A DNA stretch of 64,000 bases from Flavobacterium phragmitis (GCF_900112575.1 NZ_FOMH01000001.1:572543-636542), one strand, 5' to 3'; positions 18,882-28,477 are shown, numbered from the stretch's first letter. A program made the numbers and translations. Notes: generated by a model from the sequence alone, not told the origin.

Positions 18882-20480
18882 ATGCGAAATTTTACTTTTT
18901 CTACAATCATTATTGCAGTCAGCTTTTTTGCATTTTCATTTTATTCATTTCCAGCCAAGACAAAAAGCAAAGAGGCTTCAATAAACACTAAATATGTCGC
19001 TGCAATTACTATCGATGCAGCATCGATAAACGCTTTCTTTAAAAAATATCCCAAACTCAAAAAATACCAGAAAGACGTTGAGGATCTTTACAAAACCAAG
19101 CAGTATAAATCGATTTGGTATGATGATAAAAACATCACTGAATTTGGAGCATTATTGTATCAGAAAGTAAATGTGCTCAAAGATCAGGGAATCAACAGCG
19201 AAATGCCTTACAAAGAAGTAATTGATCAAGCATTTAATGAAAGTGATAACATTGAACCGCCTCAATTGGATACCGAATTACTCTTAACCAGCATGTATAT
19301 TTTTTATGCAAGCAATGTATATTCTGGTGTAGATTCCGCTACTTTAAAGAAAATAGGATGGTATTTGCCTGCTAAAAGTATTTCGTATTCTAAAATTTTA
19401 GATTCTTTACTTGTCGATACCAATCGATTAAATGAAGATGATAATCTTATGTTTAGCCAATATTATAAACTGAAAGATGCCTTAAAGAAATTCCGTAAAA
19501 TTGAAACCGATAATCTTTGGCAGAAAATTACGATTGACAGTCTTAACTATAAAGACTTAAGGCCAGATGATACTGCTGTTGCTATAAAACAAATTAGAAA
19601 TCGTTTGTTTGTGGAGGGAGATCTTAAACGTGATTCTCAAAGCGATGTATATGATGAAGAATTAATGGCTGGAGTTTTAAATTATAAAAAAAGATACAAT
19701 CTTAAAATAAACTATGCCATAACCAGAGATCATATCAATCAGATGAATGAGCCTATAAGCAAAAGAATTAAAACCATAATGCTGAATATGGAAAGATGCC
19801 GTTGGATTCCAACTAATTTAGCTAAAGCACAAGAATATGTAATGGTTAATATTCCGTCGTTTAGAATGTTTTATGTAAAAGATGGAAAGTATGCACTTGT
19901 TTCGGATATTTTTGTAGGGAACAGACTCAGTGAAACCGTAATATTTAGCGGTATGATGGATAGAATTGTTTTCAGTCCATATTGGTATGTGCCAAACAGT
20001 ATTATTCAAAACGAATTGAAGCTTCAGATTGCAAGAGATAAAAATTATCTGGCAGATCATAATATGGAATGGAACGGGGGGAAAGTAAGACAGAAACCAG
20101 GTCCTAAAAACTCCTTAGGATTGGTGAAATTTATGTTCCCAAATCCAAATGATATTTACATGCACGATACCCCTGCAAAAAGTTTGTTCGAATTTGAAAA
20201 CCGTACCTTTAGTCATGGTTGTATTAATGTAAAAGAAGCAAAAAATCTGGCATTGGCTATTTTAAAAGACGATCCAGACTGGCCCGTTGATAAAATTGAT
20301 AAAGCGATGAGCGGCGAAAAAGAAACAACCTGTATGCTCAAACGTAAAATTCCGGTTTACATAGGATATTTTACAGCCTGGGTTCAGGATAATGGCGAAA
20401 TAAACTTTTTCCCTGATGTGTACAGTCGTGATGAAAGTCTGGATAAACTGCTTTATTCTGATTCTGTAACCATGAAATAA
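18882..20480 (+). CDS. L,D-transpeptidase (YkuD domain), exported
   Basis: 532 residues. A hydrophobic N-terminus (residues ~5-25) directs export. An N-terminal region (~40-290) resembles the scaffold domain of YcbB-type enzymes. The YkuD catalytic domain has MVNIPSFRMFYVKDG... and the active-site FSHGCINV (His ~445, Cys ~447). Such enzymes make 3-3 crosslinks in peptidoglycan or attach proteins to it. The 5' leader is about 115 nt and includes the possible small ORF at 18799. Confidence 0.93.
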   Translation: MRNFTFSTIIIAVSFFAFSFYSFPAKTKSKEASINTKYVAAITIDAASINAFFKKYPKLKKYQKDVEDLYKTKQYKSIWYDDKNITEFGALLYQKVNVLKDQGINSEMPYKEVIDQAFNESDNIEPPQLDTELLLTSMYIFYASNVYSGVDSATLKKIGWYLPAKSISYSKILDSLLVDTNRLNEDDNLMFSQYYKLKDALKKFRKIETDNLWQKITIDSLNYKDLRPDDTAVAIKQIRNRLFVEGDLKRDSQSDVYDEELMAGVLNYKKRYNLKINYAITRDHINQMNEPISKRIKTIMLNMERCRWIPTNLAKAQEYVMVNIPSFRMFYVKDGKYALVSDIFVGNRLSETVIFSGMMDRIVFSPYWYVPNSIIQNELKLQIARDKNYLADHNMEWNGGKVRQKPGPKNSLGLVKFMFPNPNDIYMHDTPAKSLFEFENRTFSHGCINVKEAKNLALAILKDDPDWPVDKIDKAMSGEKETTCMLKRKIPVYIGYFTAWVQDNGEINFFPDVYSRDESLDKLLYSDSVTMK

Positions 20481-20594
20481 CACCTAGTAGGTAATTTTTT
20501 GTTCGAAAACATTTCGGTGTTATACCGATATAGCATGAAAATAGGCCAATTTTTTATTGGGCTATATTGAATGCATAATCGGTATAAAATAAAA

Positions 20595-20629
20595 AACCCG
20601 GCAGATTTAAAAATACAATCTGTCGGGTT
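20595..20629. terminator. Hairpin between convergent genes
   Basis: AACCCGGCAGATT (20595-20607) / AATCTGTCGGGTT (20617-20629), with flanking A and T runs on both sides. It serves the transpeptidase and the minus-strand ABC permease gene. Confidence 0.8.
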
Positions 20630-20651
20630 CTAAAAAAAATGGTCTACAAGC

Positions 20652-23078
20652 TTATTCGTATTTTAAATATTTTAAAACGTCTATTTTGGTTACCTGAAAA
20701 GCTTTTGTTAAAACAATTATTAATGTTAAGAACAAAAGAGAGATCAGTGCAATACCAAAAGGAACGGACGATATTCCAATTCTAAAAGCAAAATCTTCAA
20801 GCCATTTTTGTAATAAGATGTAAGCAGGAACAATTCCAATTCCAAAGCCTATTAAACAAAAAACAATATATTGTTTTGATAATTCTTTTAATAAAACATC
20901 AGTTTCTGCTCCTAATGTTTTTCTAATGGCGATTTCTTTTAGTCTTCTCTCCATCGAAAATGATGCCAAAGCGAACAAACCAAAGATTGCAATTACAATT
21001 ACGACCAAATTTAAGATAAAAAACAGGTTTTTCTGCTTTACTTGTTCCGCATAAGTTTTTGCAAATCCTTTGTTAACAAATTCGTAATCAAATGGATAGT
21101 CCGGGTTTACGTTTTTCTCCCAATATAATTTCAATTTTTCTAACGTTTCTGTTAAATTATTTGGAGAAACCTTTGCATAGACATTTTGAAAGTTATTCCA
21201 TTTCAAGGCTTTCATGTTTAGGAAGACCATTTGAGGTACTTTATTTTGTAATCCGGTAATGTTAAAATCTTTGACGATTCCAACAATTTTAAACTTCATA
21301 TTTCCTTTTTCATTACCCCAACCCGATGTTATAACAGTGTTGATAGGGTTTTTAAGACCTAATGTTTTAGCAAGAGTTTCATTGATCAGCCAATTATCTA
21401 TTGTGTCTGAGGCAAATTTTGGAGACAAATCCCGTCCTTCCACAACTTTGATTTTCATCATGTCCAAAAAGCCAAAATCCATATCTACATTTCGTGGTTG
21501 CACGAAAACGCCATTATGCGTAAAACCGGAGCTTGAATTGGTACCGTTTCCAAATGTACCTGCAAAAGTAGAAACCTGCTGAACTCCTGGTATCTTAAGG
21601 ATTTCCTGTTTTGTAGTTTCGTATTTTTGTCCTTTTGTTTTGTAATCCTGATAATTGAACGGAATACGAATTACCTGATCGCCATTAAACCCAAGATCTT
21701 TGTTCATCATATAATCTACCTGAGAATTGACAATCAAGGCTCCAATGATGAAAAAGGCTGCAATTCCAAATTGAAAAATAAGCATCGAATTTCGAATCCA
21801 GATTCCGCTTTTACTTCTGGAGAAATTACCTTTTAAAACTTTTAAAGTTTCAAAATTGGAGATATAAATAGCTGGAAAAATACCTGCAAGAATGATTACT
21901 AATCCAAAAATCAAAATGAGTTGCAGGTAAAATTCAGCACCATTAATAGTTAGATTCTTTTTCAGGAAAGCATTATAAAATGGTAACGACAGTTCAACAA
22001 TTGCCAAAGCAAACAAAATAGCAAGCGTTACAATTATCGCTGTTTCAAATATGAATTGGGCAATAATTTGCTTTTTAGAAGCGCCTACAATCTTACGAAC
22101 TCCTACTTCTTTAGCACGCTTTATAGCTGAAGCCGTTGCCAGATTGATATAATTAACCAAAGACAGAATCAAAATTAAAAGAGATAAACCTGCCATGATA
22201 TAAAGAAGCTTTAAATTTCCTGTTCCTTCAGGAGATGCCGATCCGGAAGATTTTGTACCATATAAATAGCGTGTTTTTAACTGATCCAGAATAATTTGTA
22301 TCTCTCCATTTTCTTTTACATACTGCTCAACAGTCTGCCCACTAGCTTTCGCATCTTTTAAAGTTCTGTTTACAAAATTGACATTATGCATTTTCTTTAA
22401 GACCGTGGCGATATCGGCGCCTTTTTTGGTTTTAATCATCAATCCATAATTGAAATTTCCCCATTGATTAGCATCATTTTCGCGAATAATACCACCAAAA
22501 ACGTAATTTGGTTCGACAGAAGAAGGTCTTATAATATGATAAACTGCTTTTATAGTATAAGGCTTATCGTTGTAAGTAATAGATTTTCCTATTGGATCTT
22601 CCTCTCCAAAAAGTAATTTTGCTTGTTCTTCAGAAATTGCCGCACTGTTTTTTTCTTTAAGAATATCCTTTTTTGCACCTTTAATGATAGGGAAAGGATA
22701 AAAATCAAAAAAGTTGTTATCGGTTACGGTTATTTTTTTATCAATCAGTTTTTTGTTCTGATATTTTATAACCGATTCGTTATACCAGTCATTTACAAAG
22801 CAAATTTGCTCAATTTCTGGTATTGTTGCCGCACAGGTTTGCCCAAAAGGAATTGAACTTGTTGTCCACGTATCGCCCGTTATTCCTATTTTGTTAAGAA
22901 CCTGATAGACATTTTCTTTTTCAGGATTCCATTGATTGTACGCGTGTTCGTTATTCCAGTATAAAATGGCGAAAATGACACCGGAAATTCCGATACTTAA
23001 TCCTAAGACATTTAAAAACGAAAACAATTTGCTTTGTTTCAAATGATAAATAAATATTTTAAACCAGTTAAAAATCAT
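20652..23078 (-). CDS. FtsX-like ABC permease (MacB-type, duplicated)
   Basis: 808 residues. A transmembrane helix at ~20-40 is followed by a MacB-type periplasmic core, then three helices (~285-400), a second periplasmic domain and a second FtsX block (~680-808). The cytoplasmic motif KRAKEVGVRKIVGASKKQI and its copy RRLKEIAIRKTLGAET mark the two FtsX repeats. It acts with the ATPase at 23209 and the adaptor at 24022, as in mechanotransmission-type exporters. It is the last gene of the operon. Confidence 0.92.
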   Translation of the reverse strand: MIFNWFKIFIYHLKQSKLFSFLNVLGLSIGISGVIFAILYWNNEHAYNQWNPEKENVYQVLNKIGITGDTWTTSSIPFGQTCAATIPEIEQICFVNDWYNESVIKYQNKKLIDKKITVTDNNFFDFYPFPIIKGAKKDILKEKNSAAISEEQAKLLFGEEDPIGKSITYNDKPYTIKAVYHIIRPSSVEPNYVFGGIIRENDANQWGNFNYGLMIKTKKGADIATVLKKMHNVNFVNRTLKDAKASGQTVEQYVKENGEIQIILDQLKTRYLYGTKSSGSASPEGTGNLKLLYIMAGLSLLILILSLVNYINLATASAIKRAKEVGVRKIVGASKKQIIAQFIFETAIIVTLAILFALAIVELSLPFYNAFLKKNLTINGAEFYLQLILIFGLVIILAGIFPAIYISNFETLKVLKGNFSRSKSGIWIRNSMLIFQFGIAAFFIIGALIVNSQVDYMMNKDLGFNGDQVIRIPFNYQDYKTKGQKYETTKQEILKIPGVQQVSTFAGTFGNGTNSSSGFTHNGVFVQPRNVDMDFGFLDMMKIKVVEGRDLSPKFASDTIDNWLINETLAKTLGLKNPINTVITSGWGNEKGNMKFKIVGIVKDFNITGLQNKVPQMVFLNMKALKWNNFQNVYAKVSPNNLTETLEKLKLYWEKNVNPDYPFDYEFVNKGFAKTYAEQVKQKNLFFILNLVVIVIAIFGLFALASFSMERRLKEIAIRKTLGAETDVLLKELSKQYIVFCLIGFGIGIVPAYILLQKWLEDFAFRIGISSVPFGIALISLLFLTLIIVLTKAFQVTKIDVLKYLKYE

Positions 23079-23129
23079 TTTGTTGTATATTTTTATAGTT
23101 GATATGGTTGTTTTTGTAAATCTTTCGAT

Positions 23130-23204
23130 TTAGATCATTGTAAATATTTTGCAAACTAATTCTACCAGAACTACGAGTGCTGTAACGATAATTTTGATCA
23201 TCAT
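23130..23204 (-). CDS. Possible 24-residue hydrophobic peptide inside the ABC operon
   Basis: Starts ATG-ATG at 23204, only 4 nt after the stop of the ATPase gene, and reads MMIKIIVTALVVLVELVCKI... to a TAA at 23130. A single membrane helix is predicted by eye. Spacing and position fit a small membrane component, but no clear ribosome-binding site is visible and length alone gives no support. It may be chance. Confidence 0.3.
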   Translation of the reverse strand: MMIKIIVTALVVLVELVCKIFTMI

Positions 23205-23208
23205 TTTA

Positions 23209-23916
23209 TTATTTAGCGTCCATAAAAACATCAACATTACGTTGATTTAACTTTTCAGAAAATATAACTCCGTCTTTCATATGAATGGTTCTTTGCGAAA
23301 AAGAAGCATCATAATCAGAGTGGGTAACCATCAATATTGTAGCGCCTTTAGCATGTAAATCGGTTAGGAGTTCCATTACCTCGTTACCATTTTTACTATC
23401 CAAATTTCCTGTTGGCTCATCGGCAAGGATAATTTTTGGGTCATTTACGAGAGCTCTCGCAACGGCAACTCTTTGCTGTTGTCCTCCTGAAAGCTGTTGC
23501 GGAAAATGTCTCAAACGATGAGAAATGTTTAGTTTTTCTGCAATGGCTTCGATTTTTTGTCTTCTTTCAGAAGCTTTTACATTGTTATAAAGCAGAGGTA
23601 ATTCGATATTATCGTAAACCGAAAGCTCATCGATTAAGTTGAAGTTTTGAAAAATGAAACCGATGTTTTCTTTTCTCACTTTGGCTCTTCCTTTTTCTTT
23701 TAAACCAATCATTTCCTGATCTAGTAGTTTATAACTTCCGTCATTTGCACTGTCTAAAAGTCCGATAATATTTAATAAAGTCGATTTTCCACAGCCTGAA
23801 GGTCCCATGATAGTTAAAAAATCTCCCTTTTTTATTTCTAAATTAATACCGCTCAATGCAGCAGTTTCTATTTCTTCTGTTCTAAAAACTTTGGTTAAAT
23901 TCTGAATTGTGATCAT
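23209..23916 (-). CDS. ABC transporter ATP-binding protein (MacB/LolD type)
   Basis: 235 residues. Walker A GPSGCGKST (~39-47), Q-loop in FIFQNFNLIDELSV, signature LSGGQQQRVAVARAL, Walker B KIILADEPTG and H-loop MVTHSD are all intact. It powers the 20652 permease. It lies 105 nt after the adaptor gene on the same strand. Confidence 0.95.
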   Translation of the reverse strand: MITIQNLTKVFRTEEIETAALSGINLEIKKGDFLTIMGPSGCGKSTLLNIIGLLDSANDGSYKLLDQEMIGLKEKGRAKVRKENIGFIFQNFNLIDELSVYDNIELPLLYNNVKASERRQKIEAIAEKLNISHRLRHFPQQLSGGQQQRVAVARALVNDPKIILADEPTGNLDSKNGNEVMELLTDLHAKGATILMVTHSDYDASFSQRTIHMKDGVIFSEKLNQRNVDVFMDAK

Positions 23917-23975
23917 AATTTTTTAAGGTTTTGAATTGTTATTAAAATCGTTTTTTGATTGATGATTGATGCCGT

Positions 23976-24004
23976 TCCTGCAAGGTTTTTAAAATCTTGT
24001 AGGT
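23976..24004. repeat. CCTGCAAGGTTT-family palindrome (single arm)
   Basis: The 29-nt TCCTGCAAGGTTTTTAAAA... TCTTGTAGGT is one arm of the dyad seen complete at 28363-28461. It lies between adaptor and ATPase genes, inside the operon. Confidence 0.6.
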
Positions 24005-24021
24005 ATTTGTTTTTTTTTGTG

Positions 24022-25266
24022 TTATTGTTTCTGAAGCGAAAGCTCTTCAATGTCTTTATAATCCGAGTAAGAAGAAGTAATAACAGATTCGCCTTCTTTT
24101 AGACCTTCCAAAACTTCATAATAAGATGGGTTTTCGCGTCCTAGTTTGATGTTTCTTCTTTCGGCTTTGTCTCCTTTTACTACAAAAATCCATTTTCCTG
24201 CAGCTTCCTGATTAAAACTTCCTTTTGGGATTACTAATGTTTTATTCTTTTCGGATAAAATCAGTTTTACGCCAAAACTAAGTCCGTCCTGTAATACAAT
24301 TTTTTCTTTTGAGGTAAATACCAATTCGACTGTAAAGTGTCCGTTTTTTACTTCCGGAATTACTTTGGTAACCAAAACTTCAAGATTTTGACCTTTAAAT
24401 TCAACCTGACCTTTAAGGCCTTCTCTGATTTTTTCCAGATAAAATTCATCAACATCAGCAGAAAGTTTGTAACCTTTTTTAGAATCGATTTTCCCGATGC
24501 TTTGACCTGCCTGAAAGTTTTGACCTAGAACAGCTTCAAAAGAAGTAAGTCTTCCCGTTTCTGGTGCTGTAATCAAGAAATTCTTTTTGTTGTTTCTAAG
24601 GATTTCCAGACTTTTTTCCATGGTCTGAATGGAACGGTTGATTTGAGAAATCTGAACCTGATTACTTTGTTTTTCTTTTTGAATGCTTTGCTGAATGGTC
24701 TTTTTACGTTCTTCCTGAAAACGAAGACTTTCTTTAAAAGTATTCCAGTCGTTTTTCGAAATCACGTCTTTGGCAAACAATTTAGCGTTTACGTCGTATA
24801 ATCTTTTAGCGTCGTTATAATCATGTTCGATTAGAACAAAATCTTTGGTTAAGTTTAATTCTTGGTTTCTGATATTTAGTTTTCCTGTATTTAAATTGTT
24901 GATTTGCTCAATAATAGCGGTTTCTTGAGTTAAGTAATTCAATTCTGTATTTGGATTATATAAACGGGCAAGAGATTGTCCTTTGGTCACCATTGCACCA
25001 TTTTCTACAAAAATTTCTTTTACAGAACCGCCTTCGGTAACGTTTACCAGCATTACGTTTAATGGCTCAACTTTTGCCTGAAAAACAACGAAATCTTCAA
25101 AAAAGGCTTTTTCTGCTTTTTGGATAGTGATTTCCTCTGTTTTTACATTTAAAGTTCGTTTGGTATTAAATGCAAAAACGACGATAACCACCAAAACTAA
25201 AAAAACAGCAATTGCTATTGTGAGATATCTAAATTTTTTATTTTTACGAGGAATTATCTTGTCCAT
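24022..25266 (-). CDS. HlyD/MacA-type periplasmic adaptor
   Basis: 414 residues, first gene of the export operon. An N-terminal membrane anchor (~15-35, LTIAIAVFLVLVVIVVFAF) precedes a biotinyl-lipoyl-like half (EPLNVMLVNVTEGGSVKEIFVENG). A long coiled-coil (~95-200, rich in Glu, Lys, Gln) and the second lipoyl half and beta-barrel follow, with GLKEGESVITS at the C-terminal end. It links the permease to an outer-membrane channel, which is not encoded in this window. The start fits the sigma-54-type promoter at 25296-25310. Confidence 0.93.
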   Translation of the reverse strand: MDKIIPRKNKKFRYLTIAIAVFLVLVVIVVFAFNTKRTLNVKTEEITIQKAEKAFFEDFVVFQAKVEPLNVMLVNVTEGGSVKEIFVENGAMVTKGQSLARLYNPNTELNYLTQETAIIEQINNLNTGKLNIRNQELNLTKDFVLIEHDYNDAKRLYDVNAKLFAKDVISKNDWNTFKESLRFQEERKKTIQQSIQKEKQSNQVQISQINRSIQTMEKSLEILRNNKKNFLITAPETGRLTSFEAVLGQNFQAGQSIGKIDSKKGYKLSADVDEFYLEKIREGLKGQVEFKGQNLEVLVTKVIPEVKNGHFTVELVFTSKEKIVLQDGLSFGVKLILSEKNKTLVIPKGSFNQEAAGKWIFVVKGDKAERRNIKLGRENPSYYEVLEGLKEGESVITSSYSDYKDIEELSLQKQ

Positions 25267-25295
25267 TTTTTTAATATTTTACTGATAATCAATAG

Positions 25296-25310
25296 GTAAA
25301 TACTGTGCCA
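25296..25310 (-). promoter_or_regulatory. Sigma-54-type (-24/-12) promoter of the ABC operon
   Basis: The minus strand reads TGGCAC, 5 nt, TTAC. The -24 element is perfect and the spacing exact. The -12 element has one change (TTAC for TTGC). Initiation near 25284 would leave about 18 nt before the adaptor ATG at 25266. The divergent gene encodes a sigma-54 activator. Confidence 0.7.
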
Positions 25311-25374
25311 TAAAATTTATTATTTGTAAAGTATTGATTTTAAAGAGACTTCCAGAATCCCTTCAAAAAAGTAG

Positions 25375-25412
25375 TGTTCGATAATGAACAGTTGACCGTT
25401 CGGAAGCGGACA
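25375..25412. promoter_or_regulatory. Two dyads, candidate activator sites
   Basis: TGTTCGATAATGAACA (25375-25390) is a dyad with arms TGTTC/GAACA. TGACCG...CGGACA (25393-25412) is a second dyad with one arm mismatch. They lie 65-105 bp upstream of the -24 element, the usual range for enhancer sites, and immediately before the regulator gene at 25426, which may be autoregulated. Confidence 0.6.
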
Positions 25413-25425
25413 GAAAAAAAATCTT

Positions 25426-26778
25426 ATGCGTAAAAAACAAGCCCAAATATTAATTGTTGACGATCAGGAAGAAATTCTTTTTTCGGCAAAAATGATTCTC
25501 AAAAAGCATTTTGAAACGATTTTTACAGAAAACAATCCTAAAAAAATCATTTCCATTTTAGCCGAAAATGAAATAAATGTGGTTTTGCTGGATATGAATT
25601 ACCGAATTGGTTTTGAAGACGGGCGCGAAGGAATTCATTGGCTGAAAGAAATTAAAACACTTTCGCCGAATACCGTGGTAATTTTAATGACGGCTTTTGG
25701 AAAAATTGAAACTGCAGTTGAAAGTATAAAAATTGGTGCTTTTGATTATGTTTTGAAGCCTTGGCATAACGAAAAATTACTGGAAACAATTGATAAAGCG
25801 GTTACAGAAGGCAGAAAAAACATTAAAAAAACAACTGCTGAAAAAGAAGATAAAACCGAAAAGAAATATTTTGTTGGTTCTTCAGCCAAAATAAAACAAG
25901 CCTATTCTATTGCCGAAAAAGTAGCTAGAACCGATGCAAATGTTTTGATTTTGGGCGAAAACGGAACAGGGAAATATGTTTTTGCAGAATTCATTCATCA
26001 GCATTCTGAAAGAAAAAATCAGCCGTTTGTACATGTAGATTTAGGTTCTTTGAGCGATAATTTATTCGAAAGTGAACTTTTTGGATATGCCAAAGGCGCT
26101 TTTACAGATGCCAAAATAGATACTCCAGGCCGCTTTGAAAATGCTTCAAACGGAACCATTTTTTTAGATGAAATAGGAAATATTCCGTTGCATTTGCAAG
26201 CCAAATTGCTTCATGTTTTACAGACCAAAACCGTGACACGTTTGGGAGAGAGCAAACCGAGACCTTTGAATGTTCGTGTTATTGCAGCTACAAACAGTGA
26301 TATCAAAACCGAAGTAAAAAATAAGACTTTCCGTGAAGATTTGCTTTATAGAATCAATACAATGGAAATTAATCTGCCTTCTTTAAGAGAAAGAAAAGAT
26401 GATATTGTACCAATGGCAAATTTTATTCTGGAGCAGATTGCAGAAAAATACAATCAGGAAAATTGGTCTTTTGAAGAGAATGTGGCATCTTATCTGGAAC
26501 GATATCCATGGAAAGGTAATGTTCGTGAAATGGAAAACAAAATCGAGCGTGCTTTAATTTTGGCTGAAAACAATACGATTTCTGTATTGGATTTGGATAT
26601 TTTGGATTTTGAAGAAATTCAAGAAAACGACGAAAACCCTTTGTCAGAAATGGAAAAAGGTGCTATCGAAAAAGCTTTGTTCAAGCACAACGGAAACATC
26701 AGCAAAACAGCTGAAGAATTAGGTTTGTCGAGAGCTGCTTTATACCGCAGAATTGAAAAATACGATTTGAAGAATTAA
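25426..26778 (+). CDS. NtrC-family sigma-54 response regulator
   Basis: 450 residues. The receiver (~1-125) has the phosphoacceptor in VVLLDMNY (Asp ~55). AAA+ domain: Walker A LGENGTGKYVFAEF, the sigma-54 contact loop GAFTDA (canonical GAFTGA) and Walker B TIFLDEIG. A Fis-type helix-turn-helix lies at the C-terminus (GNISKTAEELGLSRAALYRR). GAFTDA is common in this phylum. The gene is divergent from the ABC operon and probably activates it through 25375-25412. It pairs with the kinase at 26929. Confidence 0.95.
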   Translation: MRKKQAQILIVDDQEEILFSAKMILKKHFETIFTENNPKKIISILAENEINVVLLDMNYRIGFEDGREGIHWLKEIKTLSPNTVVILMTAFGKIETAVESIKIGAFDYVLKPWHNEKLLETIDKAVTEGRKNIKKTTAEKEDKTEKKYFVGSSAKIKQAYSIAEKVARTDANVLILGENGTGKYVFAEFIHQHSERKNQPFVHVDLGSLSDNLFESELFGYAKGAFTDAKIDTPGRFENASNGTIFLDEIGNIPLHLQAKLLHVLQTKTVTRLGESKPRPLNVRVIAATNSDIKTEVKNKTFREDLLYRINTMEINLPSLRERKDDIVPMANFILEQIAEKYNQENWSFEENVASYLERYPWKGNVREMENKIERALILAENNTISVLDLDILDFEEIQENDENPLSEMEKGAIEKALFKHNGNISKTAEELGLSRAALYRRIEKYDLKN

Positions 26779-26794
26779 GGAGAAATGAATAGCG

Positions 26795-26910
26795 TCCAGC
26801 TTTAGCTGGATGTAAATAGTTAAGGTAATATTCGGGGCTTTAGCCAAAATATTTAAGTTTGGCTAAAGTCTTTTTATAGTGTTAATTTTATCTCTCCAGC
26901 TAAAGCTGGA
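26795..26910. repeat. CCAGCTTTAGCTGGA palindrome between regulator and kinase
   Basis: TCCAGCTTTAGCTGGA (26795-26810) and TCCAGCTAAAGCTGGA (26895-26910) are each near-palindromic. They flank an inner pair, GGCTTTAGCC... / ...TTTGGCTAAAG. It separates two genes expected to be co-transcribed. Confidence 0.7.
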
Positions 26911-26928
26911 AGCAATTCAAGTAAAATA

Positions 26929-28254
26929 ATGAAAAACTGGAAATTTTATAACGCGCTATTTGTGAGAGTTTTGTTTGTCATGGCTCTTTTTTTGTGCAGT
27001 GCTTTGTTGTTGTACAAAGGCTTTCGTTTCAATGCGCTTTTGGTAGGATTCTTTGTTTTAGTTTTTTTGTTTGAAATGTATTTTTTTGTCAAAAATCAAT
27101 TGTTGTTTTATGATAAAACAATCAATTCGATACTTCACGATGATTTTTCGGCACATTTTCCAGAACAGCATAAAAAGGATAATTTCAATAGTTTGTATCA
27201 GTTATATGATACGCTTAAAATCCAAAGACAAGAACAGATCTCCAAAGAGTTAATTTATCGGTCGATTTTAAATAGTATTGACACTGCCGCTTTAATTTTG
27301 GAAAAAGAGAATGATTCCTGGTCTATTTTTATAATGAATGACTGCTTTTCAAATCTCTTTAAAGTCCCTAAAGTTGGTCATTGGAAATACCTTAAAAATT
27401 ATCTTCCTGCACTTTGCAGCGAAATAGAAAATGTAGATTTTGCCGAACTTAAAAAGGCTATTTCGATTAAAATAGAAGATCAGGATTTACAGACTTTTAT
27501 GCTTCAGACTTCAAGAACGCAGACTTATAATAAAGAGTATTTTATCATTCTATTGGACAGTATTCAGCGTGTTATTGAGAAAAAAGAAAAAGAGGCGTGG
27601 ATTAATTTAATGAAAATCATTTCGCATGAATTAATGAATTCGCTAACGCCGATTCGTGCGCTTTCGCAGAATCTCCTTCATATCGTGGACCAAGATAAAT
27701 TAGAAGAAGACGATTTTGAAGACATTAAAAGCAGTATTTCGACCATTATAAATAGAAGCGATCATTTGCAGGTTTTTGTTGAAAATTACAGAAAACTGGC
27801 CATGCTGCCAACTCCAAATAAACAAATGACGCAGATCAACGCCTTGTTTGAAGATTGCCTCCGAATCATGAATCCGATTTTAAAAGCAGAAGGAATCGAA
27901 TTGATTAATGAAATCAACAGCTCTCGTTCTATTATGATAGATAAAAATCAGATGGAACAGGTAATTATTAATTTGATTACCAATAGTATTCATGCTTTAA
28001 AAGAGAAGACAGAAAAGAAATTGATTCTTTCCAGTTATACCGAAAACAATCGTTTTTTTATTGTGATTTCAGATAATGGAAGAGGGGTCGATCCTGAAAT
28101 TCGTGATAAAGTCTTTCTTCCATTTTTTACGACCAGAAAAGATGGTGCCGGAATCGGGCTCACGCTCTCTAAAAACATCATTGAAGCACACGGCGGTTAT
28201 TTAAGTTACCAAACCGATGCCGAAAAAACCGATTTTGTAATTTGTTTGATTTAG
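26929..28254 (+). CDS. Sensor histidine kinase (NtrY-like)
   Basis: 441 residues. Two N-terminal helices (~10-55) anchor it, with almost no periplasmic domain. A linker/PAS-like region (~60-215) leads to the H-box KIISHELMNSLTPIRAL (His ~230) and the HATPase_c domain with N-box (VIINLITNSIHAL), G1 SDNGRGVD and G2 GAGIGLTLSK. It phosphorylates the 25426 regulator in all likelihood. It is 150 nt downstream of it, past a palindromic repeat. Confidence 0.93.
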   Translation: MKNWKFYNALFVRVLFVMALFLCSALLLYKGFRFNALLVGFFVLVFLFEMYFFVKNQLLFYDKTINSILHDDFSAHFPEQHKKDNFNSLYQLYDTLKIQRQEQISKELIYRSILNSIDTAALILEKENDSWSIFIMNDCFSNLFKVPKVGHWKYLKNYLPALCSEIENVDFAELKKAISIKIEDQDLQTFMLQTSRTQTYNKEYFIILLDSIQRVIEKKEKEAWINLMKIISHELMNSLTPIRALSQNLLHIVDQDKLEEDDFEDIKSSISTIINRSDHLQVFVENYRKLAMLPTPNKQMTQINALFEDCLRIMNPILKAEGIELINEINSSRSIMIDKNQMEQVIINLITNSIHALKEKTEKKLILSSYTENNRFFIVISDNGRGVDPEIRDKVFLPFFTTRKDGAGIGLTLSKNIIEAHGGYLSYQTDAEKTDFVICLI

Positions 28255-28299
28255 TGGTTTTGCCACAAAGTCACGAAGTCGCAAAGATATTTATTGTAG

Positions 28300-28319
28300 A
28301 GACGCACTGCAGTGCGTCT
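28300..28319. repeat. 20-bp perfect palindrome
   Basis: AGACGCACTGCAGTGCGTCT is self-complementary without a loop. It follows the kinase gene. Confidence 0.6.
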
Positions 28320-28362
28320 ACTCAAAGTAGGTTAAAACAATAGCGATTTGATTTTTGCCCCC

Positions 28363-28461
28363 TCCTGCAAGGTTTCCAAAACCTTGTAGGTATCATATTT
28401 TAAAAATTAGTTTGAGAAATAGAAGAGTATAGACCTACAAGGTTTTGGAAACCTTGCAGGA
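28363..28461. repeat. Inverted repeat with 29-nt perfect arms
   Basis: Arms at 28363-28391 (TCCTGCAAGGTTTCC...) and 28433-28461 (ACCTACAAGGTTTTG...) are exact reverse complements, separated by 41 nt. Each arm is itself nearly palindromic around GGTTT..AAACC. It lies between the kinase gene and the convergent ATL gene. Confidence 0.75.
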
Positions 28462-28477
28462 AGTCATACAGAATTTT

